Shown here one piece after another: positions 50,800-59,237 of a stretch of 64,000 nucleotides of DNA. Position 1 is the stretch's first letter. Every line of letters starts with the position of its first letter. The notes beneath the pieces are model-generated. The model saw only the letters and a list, made by a program, of their open reading frames with translations, searched no databases and was not told the DNA's origin. The stretch is from Muribaculaceae bacterium. GTDB taxonomy: Bacteria; Bacteroidota; Bacteroidia; Bacteroidales; Muribaculaceae. Both the position numbers and the translations under genes were made by a program. The stretch is taken from assembly GCA_017405965.1 (NCBI GenBank), contig JAFQZK010000022.1, positions 124,001-188,000 of the forward strand, given 5' to 3'.

Positions 50800-53313
50800 T
50801 CAAGCCTCCTTCTTGCGGAACTTGTCGCCGAAGATGGCATAATTCAAGGCCAACAGGAGCAACAGGTAGATGACGATGACAGCCACCTTGGCCCACGTCT
50901 GTGTCTTGGTCACCTCGACAGGAGCGTACTTGAAGTCGATCTCGTGATCGCCGGCGGGTAATTGCAGGGCGCGCAGCACATAGTTCACGCGGCCCATCTC
51001 CACGGGCTTGCCGTCGATGGTGACGTTCCAACCCCACGGGAAATAGATCTCGCTGAAGACCGCCAGTCCGCCGTTAGCACTGTGGCTCTTGTAGGTCAGG
51101 TGGTTGGGTGCATAGGACGTCTCGAAGATGGTGTCGCCGGGCTGTACAGCCTTGGCCTCGCCCAACTGCTGCTTGAACTTGGCATCGGCAACAGCGCTAT
51201 GGGCAGGATTGAAGTTGTCCATGAAGGCCATCTCCTGATCGGCATTGTTGACATAGGTGAGTGAATCCACAAACCAAGCGTTGCCCAGTGCGTCGGGATT
51301 GCGCTGAACCGTCTGGTCATCGATGATGAAATAACGGGCATTCAGCATATTGAGCACCTGGATATTGTTCTTGGCAATCTGGTTGTTGATCAGGTCGTTA
51401 TAGCGCGTCAGCTTGGCGGCATGGTAACCGCCGATGGTCTTGTGGAAGTAGCTGGGCATCGCCTCGCCGAAGTGCTGCACATCCATCACACGGTAGTTCA
51501 TGTCCTTGTCCTGCAGAATCTGAGTGTCGGCGGGACGCGGAGCGAAGGTCTGCTCGGGCAGGTCGTAATGAGAGGTGAACGTGTCGCTGTCGAGATAGCG
51601 CTTGTCCACGGCATACATGTCCACCAGCACGATGCCGGCAATGATGAGCGTTGCGGCCAGCTCGTTGAGTTTGCCCTTGAGGTAAACAAAGATGACTGCG
51701 AAGCCCAACGCCAGGATGAGCAGGCTGCGCCATGCATCGGCGCTCACCAGGGCGCCACGCACGGCTGCGATGGCGGCATCAACACTGGGGAATTGCTGAA
51801 TCTGGCCCGAAACCACCAGTTGCTCATATTCCTGAGCCGAGAAGTGGCCGAACACGCCCGGGAACACTGCTGCAACGAGGCAGATGAGACCACACAGGCC
51901 GAAGCTGATGAGCAGCGGCAGCTTGTGCTTGCGCCATCCGTCGGGGTCACGGAACAACTCGCGCAGGCCGAGCACTGCGAGGATGGGCATCGCTATCTCG
52001 GCAATGACGAGTATCGAGGCCACTGTTCGGAACTTGTTGTACATGGGGAAGTGATCAATCATCCAGTCGGTGAGCCACATCATGTTGTGGCCCCACGAGA
52101 GCAGGATGCTGATGATGGTGGCGATGAGCAACGCCCACTTCACGGGACCCTTGACAATGAGGCAGCCCAGCAAGAACAGGGCGCAGATGAGGGCACCGAC
52201 ATAGACGGGGCCGTTGGTCATCGGCTGATCACCGAAGTACTGCGGGAACTGGCTCAAGATTTGAGCATCTTGCTGGTTCATCTCGCCCGAGTTGGCCATC
52301 GATTCGGCCTTCTTGGTATCGCTCAGCGCCAGCATGCGGTTATCGCCATGCTCAGGCTTGATGGTCGCACCACCCTTGCAGTTGGGGATGAGCAGGGTGA
52401 AGGTCTCACCCTTGCCGTAGCTCCATTGCGTGATGTAGTCCTTGTCGAGGCCGCCCTCGGTGGGTTTGGCGTTTGCAGCCTCTTCACCCGAGGGGGTGAG
52501 CTCGCTGTGACCGCCACGCATGGTCTCCTGGGAGTACTTATAAGTCAAGTAGAGGTTAGGCGAATTGGCTGCCAGGGCCAACAGAGCAGCCACAGCCAGG
52601 GCACCGGTAGCGATGAACCAGCGTCCCACCTTCTTGTCGATGATGGCCTTGACCAGATAGGCGATGACCAGGGGCACGATAAGGAACATCGAGTAATAGG
52701 TCATCTGCACATGGTTGCTGTGCAGCTGCAGGGCGGCAAAGAAAGCCGCCACGGCAGCGCCGCCCAGATACTTGCCACGGTAGCACCACACGATGCCGGC
52801 GATGGTGGGCGGGATATAGGCGAGCACCCACAGTTTCCAGATGTGGCCGGCGCCTATCAAGATGAAGAAGTAACTCGAGAAGGCATAGCCGATGGCACCC
52901 AGCACAGCATAGTACCATTTTACCTTAAATGCCAGCATCAGCAGGAAGAAACCCAGCATGAGGATGAAAACCCAGCTCACGGGTGCCGGGAAATACAGGC
53001 TGTAGATGTCCTTGGCGGGCAGCAGATAGGAAGTGCCCTCGTAGGAGGGAGAAATCTGGAACGTGGGCATTCCGCCGAACAGGGCATCGGTCCAACGCGA
53101 CTTCTCGCCAGTCTGTTGCTCAAAGGACGAGATTTCTTGGCTGTTGGCATAGCCCTGCATCATATCGTGCTGCTGCAGCGCATCGCCATTCATGACATTA
53201 GGGTAGAAATAAATCCACGAGATTGCAGCGAACACAATCACCGCAATCACAAAATGGAGCACGTCGGCCAGCGACAGCGACCCCACCAGTTTTTTGTCTA
53301 AGTTACTTTTCAT
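50800..53313 (-). CDS. YfhO-family membrane protein
   Basis: The 837-residue integral membrane protein has a short cytosolic start (MKSNLDKKLVGSLSLAD), about a dozen hydrophobic spans (for example VIAVIVFAAISWIYFY, WVFILMLGFFLLMLAF, ALICALFLLGCLIV) and a large exported C-terminal part (WFVDSLTYVNNADQEMAF, YFPWGWNVTIDGKPVEMGRVNYVLRALQLPAGDHEI) typical of YfhO. In Firmicutes YfhO is implicated in lipoteichoic acid glycosylation; the family has a GT-C-like fold. The role in Bacteroidales is not known but a surface polymer glycosylation step is plausible. The start is fixed by the -7 box at 53353. Confidence 0.87.
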   Translation of the reverse strand: MKSNLDKKLVGSLSLADVLHFVIAVIVFAAISWIYFYPNVMNGDALQQHDMMQGYANSQEISSFEQQTGEKSRWTDALFGGMPTFQISPSYEGTSYLLPAKDIYSLYFPAPVSWVFILMLGFFLLMLAFKVKWYYAVLGAIGYAFSSYFFILIGAGHIWKLWVLAYIPPTIAGIVWCYRGKYLGGAAVAAFFAALQLHSNHVQMTYYSMFLIVPLVIAYLVKAIIDKKVGRWFIATGALAVAALLALAANSPNLYLTYKYSQETMRGGHSELTPSGEEAANAKPTEGGLDKDYITQWSYGKGETFTLLIPNCKGGATIKPEHGDNRMLALSDTKKAESMANSGEMNQQDAQILSQFPQYFGDQPMTNGPVYVGALICALFLLGCLIVKGPVKWALLIATIISILLSWGHNMMWLTDWMIDHFPMYNKFRTVASILVIAEIAMPILAVLGLRELFRDPDGWRKHKLPLLISFGLCGLICLVAAVFPGVFGHFSAQEYEQLVVSGQIQQFPSVDAAIAAVRGALVSADAWRSLLILALGFAVIFVYLKGKLNELAATLIIAGIVLVDMYAVDKRYLDSDTFTSHYDLPEQTFAPRPADTQILQDKDMNYRVMDVQHFGEAMPSYFHKTIGGYHAAKLTRYNDLINNQIAKNNIQVLNMLNARYFIIDDQTVQRNPDALGNAWFVDSLTYVNNADQEMAFMDNFNPAHSAVADAKFKQQLGEAKAVQPGDTIFETSYAPNHLTYKSHSANGGLAVFSEIYFPWGWNVTIDGKPVEMGRVNYVLRALQLPAGDHEIDFKYAPVEVTKTQTWAKVAVIVIYLLLLLALNYAIFGDKFRKKEA

Positions 53314-53352
53314 TATCGTTGTTAATGATTTGGTTTTCTTGATTACAACCTG

Positions 53353-53360
53353 CAAAGTTA
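53353..53360 (-). promoter_or_regulatory. -7 box for the YfhO gene
   Basis: TAACTTTG on the minus strand gives a leader of about 34 bases before the ATG at 53313. Confidence 0.6.
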
Positions 53361-53369
53361 GTATTTTTT

Positions 53370-53404
53370 CTTTAGACCTCAGTTTTTAGCCCTTAGTTTT
53401 TAGT
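53370..53404. repeat. Short heptanucleotide array (TTTTAGT family)
   Basis: Five degenerate 7-base units (CTTTAGA, CCTCAGT, TTTTAGC, CCTTAGT, TTTTAGT) lie just upstream of the YfhO promoter. They belong to the ACTARRR family on the other strand. Confidence 0.6.
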
Positions 53405-53494
53405 CGGGATTCACATTAAATAAGGCTGGACGGGGAGGCCATATAGCGGCGACACGGGGGAACCTTGAAGCGAAAAAGGATGGGGAAACATTAA

Positions 53495-53539
53495 GAGACA
53501 ACCTACAACAACAATCACTCATGTTGTCATGGGTTGTCC
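53495..53539 (-). terminator. Imperfect hairpin after the cytidine deaminase gene
   Basis: GAGACAACCTACAACAACA pairs imperfectly with the GTTGTCATGGGTTGTCC segment; on the minus strand a short T-containing stretch (TCTCTTAAT) follows. It lies about 80 bases after the cdd stop. Confidence 0.45.
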
Positions 53540-53620
53540 CTTGATGTTGTCGGATCTGATAAAACAGAGAACCGATGTCTCAATTAGCTGAATTCGAGCA
53601 ATTCGCAGTTTTGTAAAAAA

Positions 53621-54085
53621 TCAGAACTCGGTGAAAGACAGCGGCATGGTGTCCTTGAAACTGTCAAGGATGTAGATTTTCTCCTTGCCGGCGAGGATGA
53701 GCTCGATGGGATGCCCGTTCTTCTCAAACTCCAGGAAAGCCTGGCGGCAGACACCGCAGGGGGCGGTAGGCTCCTCGACAAACTCGCCGCGGGTGAACGA
53801 AGTGATGGCAACGGTCTTGACCGGAATACCGGGATATTTGGCCCCCGCAGCATAGAGCGCAGCACGCTCTCCACAAATGCCTGCAAACGCCGCATTCTCC
53901 TGATTAGCACCGATAAACATCTCTCCATTATCCATCAGCAAGGCGGCTCCCACCTTGAAATTACTGTAAGGCGAATATGAGTGTGTCGTGGCCTCTCGAG
54001 CCATGTCCACTAATTTTTTTTGCTCTTCGGTGAGTTCATTATAAGAATAAACCCTTACCTTTGTGGTGATTTTCTTTTCGTCCAT
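53621..54085 (-). CDS. cdd: Cytidine deaminase
   Basis: The 154-residue zinc enzyme deaminates cytidine and deoxycytidine to uridine forms in pyrimidine salvage. It has HSYSPYSNFKVGAALL, the zinc-binding and catalytic segment NAAFAGICGERAALYAAG (Cys and Glu) and the second zinc pair in APCGVCRQAFLEF. The length is that of the tetrameric class. The more usual CAER is CGER here, a conservative change. It is divergent from the glucosaminidase gene, with start codons 10 bases apart. Confidence 0.95.
   Translation of the reverse strand: MDEKKITTKVRVYSYNELTEEQKKLVDMAREATTHSYSPYSNFKVGAALLMDNGEMFIGANQENAAFAGICGERAALYAAGAKYPGIPVKTVAITSFTRGEFVEEPTAPCGVCRQAFLEFEKNGHPIELILAGKEKIYILDSFKDTMPLSFTEF
54056..54063 (+). 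promoter_or_regulatory. -7 box for the glucosaminidase gene
   Basis: TACCTTTG fits the consensus and lies inside the start of the divergent cdd gene, giving a leader of about 26 bases. Confidence 0.5.
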
Positions 54086-54094
54086 GTGAAAATT

Positions 54095-54847
54095 ATGAGT
54101 TTGAACTTTGAACGCAAAATTATAGAAATTTTCCCGATAAACAAGCGAATATTAGTTTTTTGCTTGATTTTTGCCCTGTTTTGGGGCATTTCGGCATCGG
54201 CTCAGCCCAAACATCAGCGATATCTTGACTACATCGAGCGCTACAAGAGCGTGGCGCTGCAGTTTGAGCGCGAATTCGGCATTCCCGCCAGCATCACCCT
54301 GGCTCAAGGCCTGCTCGAGAGTTATGTCGGGCAGAGCAAGATGGCTATCGAAGCCAACAATCACTTCGGCATCAAAGCCTATCACTGGAAGGGTGAAGTG
54401 TACGGCCGCTGCGACTCCCTCAATCAAGTGGGTTACCGCAAGTATGGCAGCGCCGAGGACTCGTACCTGGATCATGCTATGTTCCTGAAGGGGCCCCGTT
54501 ACAGTGTGCTCTACGACCTTGACGTGACCGATTATCGCAGCTGGGCCCAGGGCCTGCGCGATTGCGGCTATGCCGAGGATGCCAATTACCCTGCCAAGCT
54601 CATCACCATCATCGAGCAGTATGAGCTGTACGCCCTCAACGGCGGCAAGAGGCTTGACAGCACGTTAGCCGAGCAGGTCATCGAGCAGGAGGAGGCACAG
54701 AGCAGCAGCAACCGTTGGCACCACCGCAAGCGCCGCGACCGCTCACGCGAGGCCAACACCGTGCAACAGGAGCAACGCCCCGAGCAACCCTCGACCTACA
54801 CGCCCATGCGCCAAGGTCTCGTCGGCTCCAGCGCCGATAACGATTAG
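54095..54847 (+). CDS. Glucosaminidase-domain (FlgJ-like) cell-wall hydrolase
   Basis: The 250-residue protein has an N-terminal signal/anchor (RILVFCLIFALFWGISASAQ, about residues 18-37) and a peptidoglycan endo-beta-N-acetylglucosaminidase domain: FGIPASITLAQGLLESYVGQSKMA contains the catalytic Glu, followed by NNHFGIKAYHW, YRKYGSAEDSYLDHAMFL and the end segment GYAEDANYPAKLITIIEQYEL. A low-complexity Arg/Gln-rich tail follows (NRWHHRKRRDRSREAN). It probably trims peptidoglycan in the periplasm. The start is fixed by the -7 box at 54056. Confidence 0.88.
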   Translation: MSLNFERKIIEIFPINKRILVFCLIFALFWGISASAQPKHQRYLDYIERYKSVALQFEREFGIPASITLAQGLLESYVGQSKMAIEANNHFGIKAYHWKGEVYGRCDSLNQVGYRKYGSAEDSYLDHAMFLKGPRYSVLYDLDVTDYRSWAQGLRDCGYAEDANYPAKLITIIEQYELYALNGGKRLDSTLAEQVIEQEEAQSSSNRWHHRKRRDRSREANTVQQEQRPEQPSTYTPMRQGLVGSSADND

Positions 54848-54870
54848 TTGACAGCCGTCAGCAGATGACA

Positions 54871-54906
54871 ACTAAAAACTAAGGACAAAAAACTAAAGGG
54901 CTAAAG
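54871..54906. repeat. Short heptanucleotide array (ACTAAAA/ACTAAGG)
   Basis: Units ACTAAAA, ACTAAGG, ACAAAAA, ACTAAAG and a partial fifth lie 23 bases after a stop codon and just before the kbl promoter. Confidence 0.65.
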
Positions 54907-54917
54907 AAAAAAAATAC

Positions 54918-54925
54918 TACCTTTG
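54918..54925 (+). promoter_or_regulatory. -7 box for kbl
   Basis: TACCTTTG fits TAnnTTTG; the leader would be about 50 bases. Confidence 0.6.
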
Positions 54926-54979
54926 CATCATCTAATGAACCTAACTTAATGTCAAACCTTTTAAAATAGATTTTTTATC

Positions 54980-56170
54980 ATGTTCGGAAAATTTCAGGAA
55001 CATCTCCAGAAGGAGCTCGCCGACATCCAGGCTGCCGGTTTGTACAAGAACGAACGCATCATCACCACGCCGCAGCGCGCCGACATCCGTGTGAAGCCCA
55101 ACGACGAGGTGCTGAACTTCTGTGCCAACAACTATCTGGGTCTGAGTGACAACAGCCGCCTTATCAAGGCTGCCACCGAGACCATGTCTCATCACGGCTA
55201 CGGCATGTCATCGGTTCGCTTCATCTGCGGTACCAGTGATATCCACAAGGAACTTGAGGCTGCTATCGCCGACTATTTCCACACCGAGGACGCTATCCTC
55301 TACGGCTCATGCTTTGACGCCAACGGCGGTCTGTTCGAGGCCCTGTTGACCGAGGAGGACGCCATCATCAGCGACTCGCTGAACCATGCTTCGATCATCG
55401 ACGGCGTGCGCCTGTGCAAGGCTAAACGCTACCGCTATGCCAACGCCGACATGGGCGAGCTCGAGGAGTGCCTCAAGCAGGCTCAGGAGCAGCGCTTCCG
55501 CATCATCGCAACGGACGGCGTGTTCTCGATGGACGGCAACGTGGCTCCCATGGACAAGATCTGTGACCTGGCCGAGAAATATGATGCCATGGTCATGGTC
55601 GATGAGTCGCACTCGGCAGGTGTCGTTGGCCCGACTGGCCACGGCGTAGCCGAGCAGTTCGACATCTATGGCCGCATCGACGTCTTCACCGGCACATTAG
55701 GAAAAGCCTTCGGCGGTGCCATGGGTGGTTTCACCACTGGCCGCAAGGAGATTATCGACATGCTGCGTCAGCGCTCACGCCCCTACCTGTTCAGCAACAG
55801 CATCGCTCCCGGCATCGTGGGTGCCAGCATCGAGATGTTCAAGATGCTCAAGGAGAGCAACGCCCTGCATGACAAGTTGGTGGACAACGTGAACTACTTC
55901 CGTGACAAGATGATCGCTGCCGGCTTCGACATCAAGCCCACCCAGAGCGCTATTTGCGCCGTGATGCTCTACGACGCCAAACTGTCGCAGGACTTCGCTG
56001 CCGAGCTGCAGAAGGAAGGCATCTACGTTACCGGTTTCTACTATCCCGTTGTGCCCAAGGGCCAGGCCCGCATCCGCGTGCAGGTATCGGCCGGTCACGA
56101 GCGTGAGCACCTCGACAAGTGCATCAACGCCTTCATCAAGATCGGCAAGCAGATGGGAATCATTAAGTGA
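54980..56170 (+). CDS. kbl: Glycine C-acetyltransferase (2-amino-3-ketobutyrate CoA ligase)
   Basis: The PLP enzyme (396 residues) splits 2-amino-3-ketobutyrate with CoA into glycine and acetyl-CoA, completing threonine breakdown begun by the dehydrogenase at 42202-43161. It belongs to the alpha-oxoamine synthase group: FCANNYLGLSDNSRLI, GYGMSSVRFICGT, DSLNHASIIDG, MVMVDESHSAGVVGPTG (PLP Asp and His) and the Schiff-base Lys242 in TGTLGKAFGGAMGG. The length agrees with E. coli Kbl. A heptamer array begins at the base after the stop codon. Confidence 0.95.
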   Translation: MFGKFQEHLQKELADIQAAGLYKNERIITTPQRADIRVKPNDEVLNFCANNYLGLSDNSRLIKAATETMSHHGYGMSSVRFICGTSDIHKELEAAIADYFHTEDAILYGSCFDANGGLFEALLTEEDAIISDSLNHASIIDGVRLCKAKRYRYANADMGELEECLKQAQEQRFRIIATDGVFSMDGNVAPMDKICDLAEKYDAMVMVDESHSAGVVGPTGHGVAEQFDIYGRIDVFTGTLGKAFGGAMGGFTTGRKEIIDMLRQRSRPYLFSNSIAPGIVGASIEMFKMLKESNALHDKLVDNVNYFRDKMIAAGFDIKPTQSAICAVMLYDAKLSQDFAAELQKEGIYVTGFYYPVVPKGQARIRVQVSAGHEREHLDKCINAFIKIGKQMGIIK

Positions 56171-56226
56171 GTTAACAGTTAACAGAGAACAGTTAACAGA
56201 GAACAGAGAACAGAGAACAGTTAACA
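56171..56226. repeat. Heptanucleotide array (GTTAACA/GAGAACA) directly after kbl
   Basis: Exactly eight 7-base units, GTTAACA or GAGAACA, start at the first base after the kbl stop codon. They match the family at 12373 and 32238. Confidence 0.9.
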
Positions 56227-56241
56227 GTTGCATCCGCCAAC

Positions 56242-56500
56242 GGACTAAGGACTAAGGACTAGGGACTAAGGACTAAGGACTAGGGACTAAGGACTAGGGA
56301 CTAAGGACTAAGGACTAGGGACTAAGGACTAGGGACTAAGGACTAGGGACTAAGGACTAGGGACTAAGGACTAGGGACTAAGGACTAGGGACTAGGGACT
56401 AAGGACTAGGGACTAGGGACTAAGGACTAGGGACTAAGGACTAAGGACTAGGGACTAAGGACTAGGGACTAAGGACTAGGGACTAGGGACTAGGGACTAA
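56242..56500. repeat. Minisatellite of 37 heptanucleotides (GGACTAA/GGACTAG)
   Basis: Thirty-seven uninterrupted copies of GGACTAR cover 259 bases; units differ only in the last base. Degenerate units (GGAATAA, AAACTAA) follow. Each unit contains TAA or TAG, so every forward frame is stopped within 21 bases. The array lies between the kbl stop and its terminator. Confidence 0.95.
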
Positions 56501-56557
56501 GGAATAAAAACTAAAACACTACAATCAGTTTAACGCCCAGAGAAAAAACCTCATGTT

Positions 56558-56593
56558 GACGGTCGCAGGTGCATCCACCCGCGGCCGTCTTTT
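56558..56593 (+). terminator. Terminator of kbl
   Basis: GACGGTCGCAGGTG pairs with CACCCGCGGCCGTC with two mismatches, followed by TTTT. Confidence 0.75.
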
Positions 56594-56661
56594 CTTGTCA
56601 CAGTCCATGACCATCTAACCCGAATTTTCTCTTTTTTCTCCTTTTTTTCTGTGCGTGTAAA

Positions 56662-56691
56662 CAAAAAGCCCACCGAGGCGAGCGGTGAGCC
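56662..56691 (-). terminator. Terminator of the serpin gene
   Basis: On the minus strand GGCTCACCG pairs with CGGTGGGC and is followed by TTTTTGTT. It lies about 40 bases after the serpin stop codon. Confidence 0.85.
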
Positions 56692-56728
56692 AATAACACT
56701 GTAATAAGAAATTATGGTTTATATTCAA

Positions 56729-57982
56729 TCAGTTGCCACAGTAGGTGCCGATGAAGAAGATGCTGCGAGTGCTCTCCTCGAGTATGAAATATAGGAAGGG
56801 GCGGTTGGCATGGAACTCGGCTTTTTCATAGTGCTGTGGTCCAGGGGATGTGAATCCCATCGACGCAATGGTCACTGCCGAAGCTTTGGCTCCGTCCTCG
56901 TTGACTTCGATCTTGGCCTTCTGCTTCATCATGGATACAAACAGGCTTGCGTTGGACATGTTTGAGAAGTCGGCGCTTGCGGTGAACGCCGATTGGATGC
57001 CCATGGGTTTGAGGACTTCAATCAGATCGATATCGCTCACGATTTCAAACCGAGGCATGAGGATATCCACCTCGTGAGGCGTCATGTCGATGGCGTCCAG
57101 ATGGTCGGTCAATTCCTGCTGGCTCATTTCGCGGATGAGGTCGCCTGTGGTTTTCCCCTCGGCAGGCAGCATGACATACATGCTGTAGCTGTAGCCGCCA
57201 CTGCCAAAGGGTATGCGCAGCATGGAGCACAACTCGCTCTCGCAGCCCTGCGCGATGGCCTTGCGGTGCATGAGTTCACGCGTCACGATAGATCCGTCAG
57301 GCAAGGTGAAACTCGAGTTACGGGTGTCATTCACGTCAAATTTCTCTTTCCAGTCTGCATTGAAATAGATGGCGTTCAACAGACACATGGCGGCATCGGG
57401 ATTCAACTCGTCTAGGATACTGGGAATCATCCCGGCTGTGTTCTTTGAGCACCACTTATTGATTTTCTCCAAGGTACTGCTCTTGGTGAAGTCCAAATCT
57501 TCGACTTGAGCGCTATAATAGTTCTTCATGTCGTTGACATATTGTTTGAGCAGGCTTAATCCCATAGCAGAATTGACGTTGATGCAGTTGGCGATTTTCA
57601 CGGTCGCGGCCGGATCGACATTGGGCGCTCCTTCAATCATTGTTTTGCAATATTCGTTCACCGCCGTCGGGTCTGAGCCGAATCCTAATGTTGCGGTGAT
57701 TTCATCGCGTGTTGTCCCTGCCGCGCCGGCGTTAAGCATGCCCAACATATAGGTCACGCTGATGGGTGAAAGCACAGTGCTGACCTCGCCTTTCTGCTCC
57801 TGCATGGTCTGGAACAGCCGCCATGCAAACTCATTGTTGTTGTCACGCATCTGCTTTTGTTCAGCACTCAACTGGATAGGCTTTTTCTCGGGGAGCATAT
57901 AAACAACCTCACCGTCATCTTTACAGGCCGTCAATGCCAGCATCACCAGCAGCAGGGCCATCAGTTTCTTTGTCGTGTTCAT
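56729..57982 (-). CDS. Serpin-family protease inhibitor, lipoprotein
   Basis: The 417-residue protein has a lipoprotein signal (MLALTACKDDG, Cys20) and a complete serpin domain: NNEFAWRLFQTM, VSTVLSPISVTYMLGMLNAGAAGTT, INKWCSKNTAGMI, LLNAIYFNADWKEKF, and the signature FHANRPFLYFILEE..SIFFIGTYCGN. The hinge of the reactive loop (VNEDGAKASAVT) has the small residues of inhibitory serpins, and the loop runs to about GFTSPGPQHYEKAEF. It should trap serine or cysteine proteases at the cell surface, possibly host enzymes. It is the last gene of a minus-strand run that starts with a sigma factor. Confidence 0.92.
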   Translation of the reverse strand: MNTTKKLMALLLVMLALTACKDDGEVVYMLPEKKPIQLSAEQKQMRDNNNEFAWRLFQTMQEQKGEVSTVLSPISVTYMLGMLNAGAAGTTRDEITATLGFGSDPTAVNEYCKTMIEGAPNVDPAATVKIANCINVNSAMGLSLLKQYVNDMKNYYSAQVEDLDFTKSSTLEKINKWCSKNTAGMIPSILDELNPDAAMCLLNAIYFNADWKEKFDVNDTRNSSFTLPDGSIVTRELMHRKAIAQGCESELCSMLRIPFGSGGYSYSMYVMLPAEGKTTGDLIREMSQQELTDHLDAIDMTPHEVDILMPRFEIVSDIDLIEVLKPMGIQSAFTASADFSNMSNASLFVSMMKQKAKIEVNEDGAKASAVTIASMGFTSPGPQHYEKAEFHANRPFLYFILEESTRSIFFIGTYCGN

Positions 57983-58003
57983 AATCTTATCTCTTTATTA
58001 GTT

Positions 58004-58477
58004 TTATTTCATGGATTCATCTATCCACAAGTCATATTTCCATGTTTCGCCAAAGGCTATACCATGCCCATCATGTTTCTTCTGCCATGCTGTTTCGTGA
58101 TTCCACAACTCAGGCTCAAGGGACTTTTCGCCAATGGTTATTGATTTGATGTAGTACCAGAATGGGGTAACACCATCTTCCTCAAATGTGGAAAGATATT
58201 GGTTGAAAAGCCAGATTTCTGCCAAAAAGTCTTCTCCTGGAGCGAGGAAAACTAGAGTGTCTCGATCATCCTGTAAACGACGAGTATACAACTTGTCTAT
58301 CAGCACTTCCCCATTTTTCTCATATCCGTATTGAAGAGTCAAGGTTATTTCTATCAAGACGGTATCTTGAGTTTCGTTATGGACTTTGAATTTATAGGAT
58401 GATCCGAAGTCACAGGAGCAAAGCATCGCCAAGCAACATGCCAGCAGCAGTGCCATCAGTTTCTTTGACGTGTTCAT
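58004..58477 (-). CDS. Lipoprotein of unknown function
   Basis: The 157-residue protein has a lipoprotein signal whose first residues (MNTSKKLMALLLACCLAMLCSC) are nearly the same as those of the serpin (MNTTKKLMALLLVMLALTAC), indicating exchange or duplication of the leader. The body is a single beta-rich domain (SSYKFKVHNETQDTVLIEITL, DTLVFLAPGEDFLAEIWLFNQY). No family is recognised. It lies 21 bases before the serpin gene and is probably co-transcribed. Confidence 0.7.
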   Translation of the reverse strand: MNTSKKLMALLLACCLAMLCSCDFGSSYKFKVHNETQDTVLIEITLTLQYGYEKNGEVLIDKLYTRRLQDDRDTLVFLAPGEDFLAEIWLFNQYLSTFEEDGVTPFWYYIKSITIGEKSLEPELWNHETAWQKKHDGHGIAFGETWKYDLWIDESMK

Positions 58478-58574
58478 GATTCTATGCTTTATTTCAGATT
58501 CAAAAACACTATTGTTAAGTCACTATGCCAATACCCAAGGGTGTTTATCTCATCTTACAACCCGGCTGATATGA

Positions 58575-59189
58575 TTAGAAGCGGTAGCCGATGGAAAGTT
58601 GGGCGTTGCCGTTCCTGGCGTTACTGCCTTTATATAGCGGTACCAAGCCCAGGGTGTAGCGGAGCTGAACAAAGACCTTTTCATTGAAATTATAGGTCGC
58701 ACCAAGCCCGAGGCCGAAATCAAAGCCTCTGTGGCCCATGTTGTGCTTTTCTTTCCAATGGCCACTGCTATCGTCCCACTTATCGGTACTCTTGTCATAG
58801 ACTTTAAAGCCAAATTGTGGGCCCAGATCAATGCTCAACGATGAAGCCACATAATACTTCAACATGACAGGAATGTTGATGTAATTAGTCTGATGAGTCG
58901 AAGTTATATCACGGGTGGGCTCTTCGCTCAACCACCAATCTTTCCATTCTATCTTGGGGCGTTTATTGGTTGCGAAAACCACCTCGGGGGCGATTGCAAA
59001 CTTATTGCCAAAGCGGTATTCCATGAAAACACCTGTCTGATAGTTCAACGCACTTTCATCGTTGATGTTTTTGCCCCACTGGTGGGTATAGTCCACGCCG
59101 ACTTTGGGGCCAAAAGTGAAATTCTTCTGCGCCATGGCCGTTCCAGTGGCCATCAGCATGCACACGAGTGCAATCATTGTCTTCTTCAT
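58575..59189 (-). CDS. PorT-like outer-membrane beta-barrel protein
   Basis: The 204-residue protein has a signal peptide (LMATGTAMAQ) and the pattern of small outer-membrane barrels of the PorT/OmpW-like group (FTFGPKVGVDYTHQWG, TGVFMEYRFGNKFAIAPEVVFA, INIPVMLKYYVASSLSIDLGPQFGFKV, VQLRYTLGLVPLYKG, QLSIGYRF), ending in Phe. The exact function is unknown. It belongs to the minus-strand set between the receptor and the serpin. Confidence 0.8.
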   Translation of the reverse strand: MKKTMIALVCMLMATGTAMAQKNFTFGPKVGVDYTHQWGKNINDESALNYQTGVFMEYRFGNKFAIAPEVVFATNKRPKIEWKDWWLSEEPTRDITSTHQTNYINIPVMLKYYVASSLSIDLGPQFGFKVYDKSTDKWDDSSGHWKEKHNMGHRGFDFGLGLGATYNFNEKVFVQLRYTLGLVPLYKGSNARNGNAQLSIGYRF

Positions 59190-59237
59190 GATTATCGGTT
59201 ATTATATGTAAATTTCTTTTTTTTCTTTCTAAACCTG

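Noticed and set aside
56242-56500. Heptamer array as a phase-variable coding locus
   Set aside because: No coding frame crosses it; every unit contains a stop codon.
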